Shown: positions 33,763 to 41,947, numbered from the stretch's first letter. The stretch is DNA of 64,000 bases from Streptomyces sindenensis (GCF_014649035.1 NZ_BMSG01000014.1:1-64000), one strand, 5' to 3'. Program-made: numbers and translations. The notes: generated by a model from the sequence alone, not told the origin.

Positions 33763-34713
33763 CTACGCCCAGAGCTGGCCCTGCAGCGTTTCGATCGCCG
33801 CTTCCGTGGTTTCCGCCGTGTAGACGCCCGTCGAGAGGTACTTCCAGCCGCCGTCCGCCACCACGAAGACGATGTCCGCGCTCTCCCCCGCCTTGACCGC
33901 CTTCCTGCCCACGCCGATCGCCGCGTGGAGCGCGGCGCCGGTGGAGACGCCCGCGAAGATGCCCTCCTGCTGGAGAAGTTCGCGGGTGCGGGTGACCGCG
34001 TCGGCGGAGCCGACCGAGAAGCGGGTGGTCAGGACCGAGGCGTCGTACAGCTCGGGGACGAAGCCCTCGTCGAGGTTGCGGAGGCCGTAGACCAGGTCGT
34101 CGTAGCGGGGTTCGGCGGCGACGATCTGGATTCCGGGGCGGTTCTCGCGGAGGTAGCGGCCGACGCCCATCAGCGTGCCGGTGGTGCCGAGGCCCGCCAC
34201 GAAGTGGGTGATGGAGGGGAGGTCGGTGAGGATCTCCGGGCCGGTGGTCGCGTAGTGGGCGCCCGCGTTGTCCGGGTTGCCGTACTGGTAGAGCATCACC
34301 CAGTCCGGGTGTTCCTCGCTCAGTTCCTTCGCGACGCGGACCGCGGTGTTGGAGCCGCCCGCGGCCGGGGAGGAGATGATCTCGGCTCCCCACATGGCGA
34401 GCAGGTCGCGCCGTTCCTGGGAGGTGTTCTCCGGCATGACGCACACGATGCGGTAGCCCTTGAGCTTGGCCGCCATGGCGAGCGAGATGCCGGTGTTGCC
34501 GCTGGTGGGCTCCAGGATGGTGCAGCCGGGGGTGAGCCGGCCGTCCTTCTCGGCCTGTTCGACCATGTGGAGCGCCGGGCGGTCCTTGATCGAGCCCGTG
34601 GGGTTGCGGTCCTCCAGCTTGGCCCAGATGCGGACGTCCTCGGACGGGGACAGCCGCGGGAGGCGGACGAGGGGGGTGTTCCCCACGGCCGCCAGCGGGG
34701 AGTCGTACCGCAT
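33763..34713 (-). CDS. cysM: Cysteine synthase using CysO thiocarboxylate
   Basis: The 316-residue PLP enzyme has the cysteine synthase pattern: GNTPLVRLPRL, LEDRNPTGSIKDRPALHM (PLP Lys), EPTSGNTGISLAMAAKLKGY, GLGTTGTLMGVGRYLRE and GISTGA-like GVSTGAALHAA. Of this superfamily, the mycobacterial-type CysM uses O-phosphoserine and the thiocarboxylated carrier CysO. That assignment is supported by the adjacent cysO gene, with which it overlaps at ATGA. Cysteine is built on the CysO C-terminus and released by the Mec peptidase, encoded at 38529. Cytoplasmic. Confidence 0.92.
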   Translation of the reverse strand: MRYDSPLAAVGNTPLVRLPRLSPSEDVRIWAKLEDRNPTGSIKDRPALHMVEQAEKDGRLTPGCTILEPTSGNTGISLAMAAKLKGYRIVCVMPENTSQERRDLLAMWGAEIISSPAAGGSNTAVRVAKELSEEHPDWVMLYQYGNPDNAGAHYATTGPEILTDLPSITHFVAGLGTTGTLMGVGRYLRENRPGIQIVAAEPRYDDLVYGLRNLDEGFVPELYDASVLTTRFSVGSADAVTRTRELLQQEGIFAGVSTGAALHAAIGVGRKAVKAGESADIVFVVADGGWKYLSTGVYTAETTEAAIETLQGQLWA

Positions 34714-35000
34714 CAGCGCATGCCGCCGGCGACGGCCGGGAGGATCGTGACGTTGTCGCCGTCGCTGAGCTTGGTGGAGATGCCGTCGAGGAAGCGGACG
34801 TCCTCGTCGTTGAGGTAGACGTTCACGAAGCGGCGGAGCTGCTCTCCGTTCGCGCTGTCGATGAGTCGCTCACGGATGCCGGTGTGGCGGCTCTCCAGGT
34901 CGGCGAAGAGGTCGGCGAGGGTGTCCCCGTTGCCTTCGACGGCCTTCGCGCCGTCGGTGTAGGTGCGGAGGATGGTCGGGATGCGGACCTCGATGGCCAT
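34713..35000 (-). CDS. cysO: CysO sulfur-carrier protein
   Basis: The 95-residue ubiquitin-fold protein (MoaD/ThiS family) shows RTYTDGAKAVEGNGDTLADLFADLESRHTGIRERL and FVNVYLNDEDVRFLDG, ending ILPAVAGGMR. The Gly-Gly that carries the thiocarboxylate is followed by Met-Arg, so the tail must be trimmed before activation, a step a JAMM peptidase such as Mec could make. An MoeZ-type enzyme elsewhere would activate and sulfurate it. The ATG follows AGGAG. It overlaps cysM and is preceded by a cysteine leader peptide. Confidence 0.93.
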   Translation of the reverse strand: MAIEVRIPTILRTYTDGAKAVEGNGDTLADLFADLESRHTGIRERLIDSANGEQLRRFVNVYLNDEDVRFLDGISTKLSDGDNVTILPAVAGGMR

Positions 35001-35127
35001 GGCGTGGGCTCCTGTCGGAAGCGTGGAGGAGGTGGCGTGGGGCGCGCGTTTCTTCCCCGCGCGGGAGGGTGTGGTGCGTGGCGCGTACGGGTGGGGCTCG
35101 CGCGGACCGCGGCTCAGGCCGGGCGGC

Positions 35128-35241
35128 TCACGGGCAGGCTGCGGTGCGACAGATCGCGCTGGCCAGCCTGCACAGGTCGACGTGCAGCCGCGCGACGAGC
35201 AGCGTGCCCGGCGTCTTGTTGCTCACGTCATGGGGAACCAT
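35128..35241 (-). CDS. Cysteine-responsive leader peptide
   Basis: A 37-residue peptide 127 bases before cysO on the same strand. It contains LLVARLHVDLCRLASAICRTAACP, given here in overlapping parts: LHVDLCRLASAIC and CRTAACP, matching the short 'putative leader peptides' (HVDL-x-R-x-AS-x-x-C) found before sulfur-assimilation genes in streptomycetes and mycobacteria. Three Cys codons lie near the stop. Scarce Cys-tRNA would stall the ribosome there and change downstream translation or transcription. The ATG at 35241 has only a weak ribosome site. It implies that cysteine supply controls cysO-cysM. Confidence 0.8.
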   Translation of the reverse strand: MVPHDVSNKTPGTLLVARLHVDLCRLASAICRTAACP

Positions 35242-35310
35242 GCGGGCATCGTATCGATTCCCTGTGCGGAAACCCGAGTGTGATCCCACATGGTGGATGA
35301 CAAGCGTTCG

Positions 35311-36108
35311 CTATGTGGACAGGGTTCGACTGCCCTGCCCCTCCGGGAGGTAGACGACCGTGGGTGCGCCGGTCTTCGGGTGGGCGCTGACCTCGGCGGC
35401 CACGCCGTACACCTCGCCCAGCAGCTCCGCCGTGAAGACCTTCTCCGGGGTGCCGGAGGCGACGACCCGGCCGTCCTTGAGGACGTAGACGCGGTCGCAG
35501 TAGTAGGCGGCGAGGTTGAGGTCGTGCAGGGCCAGGAGGTTGGTGGTGCCCAGTTCGCGGACCAGGGAGAGGATTTCCAGCTGGTAGCGGATGTCCAGGT
35601 GGTTGGTCGGCTCGTCCAGGACGACGAGCGAGGGCTGCTGGACCAGGGCGCGGGCGACCAGGGCCCGCTGGCGTTCGCCGCCGGAGAGGGAGGCGAAGGT
35701 ACGGGGTTCGAGCGCGGCGATCCCGACCCGGTCGAGGGCCTCGGTGACGAGCGCGGTGTCGGCGGCGCCGTCCGCCTCCCAGAACCGTTTGTGCGGGGCG
35801 CGGCCCATCGCGACGACCTGGCCGACGGTGAGCTCGAATCCGGCGTGGCCGTCCTGCGGGACGGTGGCGATGCGCTGGGCGCGGGCCTTCACGGGGAGGG
35901 TGGCGAGGTCGTCGCCGTCGAGGAGGACGCGGCCGTGGGTGGGGCGCAGGGTGCCGTAGACGCAGCGCAGGAGGGTGGTCTTGCCGCTGCCGTTGGGGCC
36001 GACGAGGCCGACGGTCTCGCCGTCGGCGGCGGTGAGGTCGACGGCGTCGACGAGATGGCGGCCCTCGCCCGTCCCGTACGAGAGGCCTTCGGTGCGCAGG
36101 GTGGTCAT
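35311..36108 (-). CDS. btuD: ABC ATPase of cobalamin-type uptake system
   Basis: The 265-residue ATPase of the FecE/BtuD group has Walker A GPNGSGKTTLL, Q-loop TVPQDGHAGFELTVGQVV, signature SLSGGERQRALVARAL, Walker B VVLDEPTNHLD and switch His ALHDLNLAAYYCDRV. It energises the FecCD-type permease encoded upstream. The operon is headed by a cobalamin riboswitch, which makes a corrinoid the most likely cargo rather than a siderophore. A 130-base spacer with imperfect repeats separates it from the permease gene. Confidence 0.85.
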   Translation of the reverse strand: MTTLRTEGLSYGTGEGRHLVDAVDLTAADGETVGLVGPNGSGKTTLLRCVYGTLRPTHGRVLLDGDDLATLPVKARAQRIATVPQDGHAGFELTVGQVVAMGRAPHKRFWEADGAADTALVTEALDRVGIAALEPRTFASLSGGERQRALVARALVQQPSLVVLDEPTNHLDIRYQLEILSLVRELGTTNLLALHDLNLAAYYCDRVYVLKDGRVVASGTPEKVFTAELLGEVYGVAAEVSAHPKTGAPTVVYLPEGQGSRTLST

Positions 36109-36238
36109 GGGCGGGCTCCCTCGGGCGTACGTACGGTCGTGGTGCGGGCGCTCCCCCGGCGGAGGCGTCCGGGCCTCGTGCGGGCGCTCCTTCCGGCGCG
36201 CCCCGTGCGGGTGCTCCCCCGGCCGGGGCGTACGCGGC
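36109..36238. repeat. Degenerate repeat spacer between ABC genes
   Basis: Four imperfect copies of CGTGCGGGYGCTCCNNCCGGC-like sequence, about 35-40 bases apart, fill the gap between the permease and ATPase genes. No reading frame of its own was found. It breaks the otherwise tight operon. Confidence 0.5.
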
Positions 36239-37279
36239 TCACGCGGGTGCTCCTTCCGGCCTGCGCCGCAGCATCCAGAGGAAGAACGGGCCGCCGGTCA
36301 GCGCGGTGAGCACCCCGACCGGGATGTCCTGCGGGCTGGCGAGCGTCCGGGCGGCCAGGTCCGCGAGGACCAGGAACACCGCGCCGCCGAGCGCGACGAC
36401 CGGGAGGAGCGCCCGGTGCGCGGCGCCGACGGCCATCCGGGCCATGTGCGGGACCATCAGGCCGACGAAGCCGATCGCCCCGCTGTACGCGACGAGCACG
36501 CCGGTCATCAGGGAGGCGAGGACGAAGACGGCGGCCCGGAAGCGGGCGGTGTCGAGGCCGAGGACGGTCGCGCCCTCCTCCCCCACCAGGAGCAGGTCGA
36601 GCGGGCGGGCCAGGGTGAGGAGGACGGCCGTGCCCGTGACCAGGGTGATCGCGGGGAGCGCGAGCATGTCCCAGCGGGCGGCGCCGAGGCCGCCGAGGGT
36701 CCAGTGGAGGACTTCCTGGAGGTGGTCGGCGCGGGCGGAGGTGACCAGGATCAGGCTGGTCAGGGCGGAGAGGACGTAGGAGACGGCGACTCCGGCGAGG
36801 ACGAGCCGGTTGGTGGTGAGGCCGCCCCCGCCGCGCGCCAGGGTGTAGACGAGCAGCAGGGAGAGCAGGGCGCCCGCGAAGGCGGCGGCGGGGATCGTGA
36901 CGGTGGTGGCGAGGGAGGCGCCGATGCCGAGGACGATGACCAGGACCGCTCCGGTGGAGGCTCCGGAGGAGACGCCGAGGAGGAACGGGTCGGCGAGCTG
37001 GTTGCGGACGAGGGCCTGGAGGACGGTGCCGATGACGGCGAGTCCGGCGCCGACGAGGATGCCGAGCAGCACCCGGGGCAGCCGCACGTCCAGGACGATC
37101 GTGCGGAACGGGCTCGCCTCCGCCCGCCCGGTCAGGATGTCGAGCACCTGGCCGGGCGGGATACGGACGGAGCCGAGGGCGAGGGCGGCGAGGACGGCGA
37201 CGGCCAGGAGCGCGGCGAGGACGCCGAGCACCAGGACGTAACCGAGCGGCCGCCGAGGAGCTGGGGCGCGGCAGGTCAC
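36239..37279 (-). CDS. btuC: FecCD-type ABC permease of cobalamin-type system
   Basis: The 346-residue permease has about 9-10 transmembrane helices and the FecCD/BtuC motifs: LRLPRVLLGILVGAGLAVIGTVLQALVRNQLADPFLLGVSSGAS, read here in pieces as LPRVLLGILVGAGLA and NQLADPFLLGVSSGAS, and GAIGFVGLMVPHMAR (the contact loop for the ATPase). It overlaps the binding-protein gene by four bases (ATGA). Transports a corrinoid by riboswitch context; siderophore transport is the alternative for this family. Confidence 0.86.
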   Translation of the reverse strand: MTCRAPAPRRPLGYVLVLGVLAALLAVAVLAALALGSVRIPPGQVLDILTGRAEASPFRTIVLDVRLPRVLLGILVGAGLAVIGTVLQALVRNQLADPFLLGVSSGASTGAVLVIVLGIGASLATTVTIPAAAFAGALLSLLLVYTLARGGGGLTTNRLVLAGVAVSYVLSALTSLILVTSARADHLQEVLHWTLGGLGAARWDMLALPAITLVTGTAVLLTLARPLDLLLVGEEGATVLGLDTARFRAAVFVLASLMTGVLVAYSGAIGFVGLMVPHMARMAVGAAHRALLPVVALGGAVFLVLADLAARTLASPQDIPVGVLTALTGGPFFLWMLRRRPEGAPA

Positions 37280-38283
37280 GGGGTGGTGGCCGCCTCGACC
37301 GCCTCCGGGTGGAGCTGGGCCGCGAGCTTGTCGACGGCGGCGGGGACGCGGACGCCGAGGACCGCGTCGGACAGCGGCATGACGGCGAAGCGCTTGTTCT
37401 TGATGGCGGGGACGTCGGCGAGGGCCGGGTCGGTGAGGAGGCGCTTCTTCTTCTGCTCGACGGTGGTGGCGCCGTAGTCGTAGATCACGATGACCTCGGG
37501 CTCGCGGTCGACGACGTTCTCCCAGGAGGCGTCGCCGAAGGGCTTGTCGAGGTCGGCGAAGACGTTGGTGCCGCCGGCCCGTTCGATCAGCTCGTTGCCG
37601 ATGCCCTCGCCGCCCGCGGTGAAGGCGGTCTTGTCGCCGCTGTCGTAGACGAAGACGGAGAGCGGCTTCAGGCCGGCCAGCTTCTTCGCGGTGGCGGCGT
37701 TGTCGGCCTTGGCCCGCTCGATCCAGGCTTCGGCGCGGTCGCTGACGCCGAAGGTGCGGCCGACCTCGCGGATCTCCTCGTAGAGGGTGTCCATGGGCTG
37801 GTCGCCCTTGGTGCAGCTCTCGGTGTTGAGGCGGGTCTCGATGCCGGACTTCTTCAGCGCCTCGCGGCCGCGGCCGTCGCCCGCGGCGAAGGCGCTGGCG
37901 TAGCCGCCGTAGACGAAGTCGGGGTTGGCGGCGAGGACCTGCTCGTAGGAGGGGTACTCCTTGGCGAGGACGGGGACGGAGGCGTAGTCCTCGGCGTACT
38001 TCGGCAGGACCTGGTCGTCGAGGTAGGCGGTGCCGACGAGGGACTTCTTCAGGCCCAGTTCCAGCATGATCTCGGTGACGTGCTGGTTCATGGTGACGAC
38101 GCGCTTCGGCGGGGCCTTGTACGTGGTGGTGACACCGCAGTTCTCGACGGTGTACGGGAAGCCTTCGCTCCTGGCCGACGCCTTGTCCCCGGTGGCGGCG
38201 TCGCCGCCGGAGGAGGAGCAGGCGGTGAGGGCGAGCGGGAGCAGCACGGCGGCGGCTATGAGCGCAGGGGTGCGCCGGGACAT
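37276..38283 (-). CDS. btuF: Substrate-binding lipoprotein of cobalamin-type ABC system
   Basis: The 335-residue lipoprotein has signal and lipobox LTAC (Cys ~22), then a helical-backbone binding fold (TroA/BtuF-like): APPKRVVTMNQHVTEIMLELGL, YLDDQVLPKYAEDYASVPVL, SYEQVLAANPDFVYGG, VFVYDSGDKTAFTAGGEGIGNELIERAGGTNVF. It should capture the ligand at the membrane and deliver it to the permease. The ATG at 38283 follows GGAGAGG. A cobalamin riboswitch covers the leader, so B12 should repress the operon and a corrinoid is the likely ligand. Confidence 0.86.
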   Translation of the reverse strand: MSRRTPALIAAAVLLPLALTACSSSGGDAATGDKASARSEGFPYTVENCGVTTTYKAPPKRVVTMNQHVTEIMLELGLKKSLVGTAYLDDQVLPKYAEDYASVPVLAKEYPSYEQVLAANPDFVYGGYASAFAAGDGRGREALKKSGIETRLNTESCTKGDQPMDTLYEEIREVGRTFGVSDRAEAWIERAKADNAATAKKLAGLKPLSVFVYDSGDKTAFTAGGEGIGNELIERAGGTNVFADLDKPFGDASWENVVDREPEVIVIYDYGATTVEQKKKRLLTDPALADVPAIKNKRFAVMPLSDAVLGVRVPAAVDKLAAQLHPEAVEAATTP

Positions 38284-38311
38284 GGCGGGGCCTCTCCGGG
38301 GGATTTCCGCG

Positions 38312-38485
38312 TCCCCTGGTCGATGCGAGAAGGCGGCGGGCCAGTTCCTGGCTTCCGGGCCGCCCTCCGGCACGGAGTCGAAGTCCGTACGGGAGGGGGC
38401 CCGGTCACAGTGGCGGGACCGTGCCGGATTCGCACCGGCTTCCTGATTCCCGCTGCCTTGATGGGTTCGGGGTGCAGTGTGCCAG
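38312..38485 (-). promoter_or_regulatory. Cobalamin (B12) riboswitch
   Basis: On the minus strand the leader of btuF reads GGGAATCAGGAAGCCGGTG, then CGAATCCGGCAC, then GGTCCCGCCACTGTGACCGG, then GAAGCCAGGAACTGGCC. These are the conserved core blocks of the AdoCbl riboswitch, including the B12 box GCCACTG. Bound cobalamin should reduce expression of the downstream ABC operon. Confidence 0.93.
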
Positions 38486-38528
38486 ACCCGTTCGGCGGCT
38501 CCGCGCGGCACCCGGGGCCCGGTAAGGC

Positions 38529-38951
38529 TCAGTACGCGTCGACGACCTGCACGTCTTCCTCGGTGATCTCGCCGTCCACGATGCGGTACGAGCGGAACTG
38601 GAAGGGGCCCGAGCCGTCGGTGTCGGCGGTGGAGACCAGGACGTAGTGGGCGCCGGGCTCGTTGGCGTACGTCACGTCGGTGCGGGAGGGGTAGGCCTCG
38701 GTGGCCGTGTGCGAGTGGTAGACGATCACGGGTTCCTCGTCGCGGTCGTCCATCTCGCGGTAGAGCTTGAGGAGGTCGGCCGAGTCGAACTCGTAGAACG
38801 TGGGCGAGCGGGCGGCGTTGAGCATCGGGATGAAGCGCTCGGGGCGGTCCGTCCCGGCCGGTCCCGCGACCACTCCGCACGCCTCGTCGGGGTGGTCGGC
38901 GCGGGAGTGGGCGACGATCTGGTCGTACAGCGTCTGGGTGATGGTCAGCAT
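38529..38951 (-). CDS. mec: CysO-cysteine peptidase (JAMM fold)
   Basis: The 140-residue metallopeptidase has the JAMM/MPN+ signature: the Glu in PDEACGVVAG and the zinc site YHSHTATEAYPSRTD (H-x-H...D). It frees cysteine from the CysO-cysteine adduct made by CysM and may also trim the CysO tail. Length and motifs match Mec+ (Rv1334 in M. tuberculosis), where mec, cysO and cysM are contiguous. Here a corrinoid ABC operon separates mec from cysO. Cytoplasmic. Confidence 0.92.
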   Translation of the reverse strand: MLTITQTLYDQIVAHSRADHPDEACGVVAGPAGTDRPERFIPMLNAARSPTFYEFDSADLLKLYREMDDRDEEPVIVYHSHTATEAYPSRTDVTYANEPGAHYVLVSTADTDGSGPFQFRSYRIVDGEITEEDVQVVDAY

Positions 38952-38970
38952 GGCGCCAGGATAAGCAGGC

Positions 38971-39007
38971 GGCCCTCCGCGTACCGATGGGTGATACGCA
39001 GAGGGCC
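38971..39007 (-). terminator. Probable terminator between permease and mec genes
   Basis: Inverted repeat GGCCCTCCGCGTA / TACGCAGAGGGCC with one mismatch and an 11-base loop, between the end of the amino-acid permease gene (39121) and the start of mec. Confidence 0.5.
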
Positions 39008-39120
39008 GGATGCTGGACGCCGTCGGCCTTTGGGGCGGCCGGGCGGTCCGGGAGGAGGGCGGTCGTGGGGCCCGCCCTCGGGGTCGAGGGGGCTCCCGGG
39101 GCGGGCCCCGGGAGCCCGGC

Positions 39121-40572
39121 TCAGCGGGTCTCGGCCGTGGCCTTCTCCGCCTCCGTGGTGCGCGACCGGAGCACCCGGTGGGAGACGAAGAGGATGAGCG
39201 CCCACAGCGGTGCGCAGTAGAGCGAGATCCGGGCGTCCTTGTCGATCGCCATCATCACGATGACCATGCCGATGAAGCAGAGCGCGAACCAGCTGGTGAA
39301 CGGGGCGCCCGGGGCCTTGAACGAGGACTGCGGCAGGAGACCTGCGTCGGCCTTGCGGCGGTAGCGGATCTGGCTGAACAGGATCATGATCCAGGCCCAC
39401 ATGCCGGAGATGGTCGCGAAGGAGACGACGTAGGTGAACGCCTCGCCCGGCCACTGGTAGTTGATCCACACGCCGACGAGCATCAGGGCGGCGGAGAACG
39501 TGGTGCCCACCAGCGGCAGGCCGTTCTTCGTCAGCTTGGCGAAGGCGCGGGGACCCTGGCCGTTGAGGGCGAGGTCGCGAAGCATGCGGCCGGTGGAGTA
39601 CATGCCGGAGTTGCAGGAGGAGAGCGCCGCGGTGAGGACGACGAAGTTGACGACGGCGGCGCCGATGCCGAGCCCCATCTCCTCGAAGGCCTTCACGAAC
39701 GGGGAGACGCCGGGCTTGAACGTGGACCACGGCACGACCGAGAGGATCATGATGAGCGCGCCGACGTAGAAGACGGCGATGCGCCACGGCACGGTGTTGA
39801 TGGCCTTGGGCAGCACGGTCCCGGGGTTCTTGGACTCCCCGGCGGTGACGCCGACGAGTTCCACGGCGAGGAAGGCGAACATGACGATCTGGAGCGTCAT
39901 GAGGGTGCCGGTGATGCCGTTGGGGAAGAATCCGCCGTCGTTCCAGAGGTTGGAGACGGTCGCGGTGTCGCCGGCGTCGGAGAAGCCGATGGTGAGAACG
40001 CCCGCGCAGATCAGGATCATGCCGATGATGGCGGTGACCTTGACCATGGAGAACCAGAACTCCAGCTCACCGAAGAGCTTCACGGAGATCAGGTTGGCGC
40101 CGTAGAGAATGACGGTGAACACCAGGGCGGACAGCCACTGCGGAATGTTCCACCAGTACGTCATATAGGTGGCCGCGGCGGTGACTTCGGTGATTCCGGT
40201 GACCACCCAGAACAGCCAGTAGGTCCAGCCGGTGACGAATCCGAGGAACGGGCTGATGAATTCGCGGGCGTACTCCGAGAAGGAGCCCGAGACCGGGCGG
40301 TACATGAGCAGTTCGCCCAGGGCCCGCATGATGAAGAAAATGACCAGGCCCGCGATGACGTAGGCCAGGATGAGGCTGGGACCGGCCCGGTCGATGGCCT
40401 TGCCCGCGCCGAGGAAGAGCCCGGTGCCGATGGCTCCGCCGATGGCGATCATCTGAATCTGGCGAGCTCCCAGTCCGCGCTGGTATCCCTCGCCACCGGT
40501 TCCGGCGTCCCCGGCGCTTCCGCCGGGCTGAGCTTTGTCGACCTGTCCCTCGTCGACGTGCGCCGATGTCAT
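39121..40572 (-). CDS. Amino-acid permease (AAT family)
   Basis: The 483-residue carrier of the amino-acid transporter family has 12 hydrophobic segments and the motif GLGARQIQMIAIGGAIGTGLFLGAGKAIDRAGPS, read in parts as ARQIQMIAIGGAIGTGLFLG. Other markers: RPVSGSFSEYAREFI, FAFLAVELVGVTAGESKNPG, CNSGMYSTGRML. It resembles the E. coli CycA/AnsP/PheP group; the substrate could be D-Ser/D-Ala/Gly, Asn or an aromatic residue. The ATG at 40572 follows GGAGAAAGG. A palindrome in its leader may be an operator. Confidence 0.88.
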   Translation of the reverse strand: MTSAHVDEGQVDKAQPGGSAGDAGTGGEGYQRGLGARQIQMIAIGGAIGTGLFLGAGKAIDRAGPSLILAYVIAGLVIFFIMRALGELLMYRPVSGSFSEYAREFISPFLGFVTGWTYWLFWVVTGITEVTAAATYMTYWWNIPQWLSALVFTVILYGANLISVKLFGELEFWFSMVKVTAIIGMILICAGVLTIGFSDAGDTATVSNLWNDGGFFPNGITGTLMTLQIVMFAFLAVELVGVTAGESKNPGTVLPKAINTVPWRIAVFYVGALIMILSVVPWSTFKPGVSPFVKAFEEMGLGIGAAVVNFVVLTAALSSCNSGMYSTGRMLRDLALNGQGPRAFAKLTKNGLPLVGTTFSAALMLVGVWINYQWPGEAFTYVVSFATISGMWAWIMILFSQIRYRRKADAGLLPQSSFKAPGAPFTSWFALCFIGMVIVMMAIDKDARISLYCAPLWALILFVSHRVLRSRTTEAEKATAETR

Positions 40573-40868
40573 GGTGGTGCGCCTTTCTCCACGCCGATCC
40601 GCGCCGTACAAGGCTGCGGATCAGGTCCTGATCCCCCCGGATATGGATGGAGTGCGACCGACGTTCGGCCGGTGTGCAGCGCCCCCGGGAAACAGGGGTG
40701 GCGTCCCCGGCGGCCGTGAAGATCTATCACGGCCGTCACAGGACACCGTGGGGCATTCTGTGGCACACACCACAGGCAGAAGCGGACATAGAACCCCGTC
40801 CGGAACGAATGGCACCGAATGACTTGGGATGATCGTTACTCGGATCTGAGCGTCCGTTGAGCGAACAG
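40573..40868 (-). promoter_or_regulatory. Amino-acid permease leader with 17-bp palindrome
   Basis: No gene was found in this ~300-base stretch. It holds a perfect palindrome GGATCAGG-T-CCTGATCC at 40618-40634, 45 bases before the permease start, and an imperfect one, ACGGCCGTGATAGATCTTCA with its near-complement, around 40720-40738. The first is a candidate operator. I see no T-box or known riboswitch. Confidence 0.5.
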
Positions 40869-40899
40869 GAGCCGCCCACCCCGGCGGGGTGGGCGGCTC
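40869..40899 (-). terminator. Terminator after the DUF2017 gene
   Basis: A perfect 14-bp inverted repeat (GAGCCGCCCACCCC / GGGGTGGGCGGCTC) with a 3-base loop, 19 bases past the stop of the minus-strand DUF2017 gene. Confidence 0.85.
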
Positions 40900-40917
40900 G
40901 GTCGTTCCGGGGGCCGA

Positions 40918-41544
40918 CTACGGCATCAGGGTCTCGACCAGGGATTCCTGGAGGGCGCCGAGCCAGAGGTAGGCCATCACCATGGGCTTGCGGGGATCGG
41001 TGTCGGGGAGCCGGTACAGCGAGCCCTCTTCGCCCTGGTCCTCGTCGGAGACCTCCAGCCGGGTGCCGATGGTCAGGCGCAGGTCGTTGAGGGAACGGAG
41101 CCAGCTGAGGCACTCGTCGCCGGTGAGGGTGAGGACGGCCCCGCCGCCCGCGGCGGGCGAGAGCGCGTCCAGGGTGCGGACGACGGCGAGGGCGTCGTCA
41201 CGCTTGCCGGAGCGCAGGTCCATCTCGGTGAACCGGCGGAACTCGGCGGACCGCTCACGCAGCTCCCGCTCCTCCTCCGGCTTCACGGCCCCGGCGGACC
41301 CGTCGGGCGCCCCGGGGCCGCCGTAGGCGTCGGGGAAGAGGCGGGCGAGCGCCGGATCGGCGGGCGGCTTGCTGGGGCCCTCGGCGAAGAGGGCGGCGAG
41401 CGGGTCCTCGCCCTCGGCGGGCTGGTCACCCGGGCCGATCAGCTCCAGCAGCTGGACGGCGAGGGAGCGCAGGATGGAGATCTCGACCTCGTCGAGCGCG
41501 ACGGCCGCGCCGCCGCCTGGGGTGGCCTCGAAATGGCCGGCCAT
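40918..41544 (-). CDS. DUF2017 family protein
   Basis: The 208-residue protein matches DUF2017, an actinobacterial family nearly always encoded just downstream of clpS. The N-terminus (ALDEVEISILRSLAVQLLELIG) and the C-terminal helical half (LTGDECLSWLRSLNDLRLTIGTRL, MVMAYLWLGALQESLVETL) are conserved. A low-complexity Pro/Ala region lies between (~75-95). It has no catalytic motif. The link with ClpS suggests a role in regulated proteolysis, but that is inferred from location only. Confidence 0.88.
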   Translation of the reverse strand: MAGHFEATPGGGAAVALDEVEISILRSLAVQLLELIGPGDQPAEGEDPLAALFAEGPSKPPADPALARLFPDAYGGPGAPDGSAGAVKPEEERELRERSAEFRRFTEMDLRSGKRDDALAVVRTLDALSPAAGGGAVLTLTGDECLSWLRSLNDLRLTIGTRLEVSDEDQGEEGSLYRLPDTDPRKPMVMAYLWLGALQESLVETLMP

Positions 41545-41629
41545 GGATTCTCCGATGGTGGGTCGAACGGGGCGGATGGCGGGGCAGGGCCCTGAAGAAG
41601 GGGGACCGGTGCGGCCCTGGGCGAAGGGG

Positions 41630-41947
41630 CTAGTTGCGGTCCTGGGTGAGGGTGGCCCACAGCCCGTAACCGTGCATGGCCTGGACGTCGCGCTCCATCT
41701 CCTCGCGGCTCCCGCTGGAGACGACGGCGCGGCCCTTCTGGTGCACGTCCAGCATGAGCTTGTGGGCCTTGTCCTTCGGATAGCCGAAGTAGGCCTGGAA
41801 GACGTAGGTCACGTAGCTCATGAGGTTGACCGGGTCGTTGTGGACGAGCGTCACCCACGGGACGTCCGGCTCGGGGACCGCGAAGGCCTCCTCGGCCGAA
41901 TCGGGACGTTCGATCTCTAGCGGGGTAGCAACGCTCACCTGTCCCAT
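41630..41947 (-). CDS. clpS: ClpS adaptor protein
   Basis: The 105-residue adaptor has the ClpS fold signature: PWVTLVHNDPVNLMSYVTYVFQAYFGYPKDKAHKLMLDVHQKG, with the N-degron pocket and the ClpA/ClpC-binding residues (HNDP, MLDVHQKG, then V-x-S). It binds N-end-rule substrates and hands them to ClpC-ClpP. The ATG at 41947 lies after a weak GGGTGG site; a slightly later GTG is an alternative start. Located 85 bases from the DUF2017 gene and divergent from pncB. Confidence 0.93.
   Translation of the reverse strand: MGQVSVATPLEIERPDSAEEAFAVPEPDVPWVTLVHNDPVNLMSYVTYVFQAYFGYPKDKAHKLMLDVHQKGRAVVSSGSREEMERDVQAMHGYGLWATLTQDRN

Noticed and set aside
40573..40868. T-box or other known riboswitch before the amino-acid permease
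   Set aside because: I could not find the T-box antiterminator sequence or a specifier loop; only the palindrome is reported.
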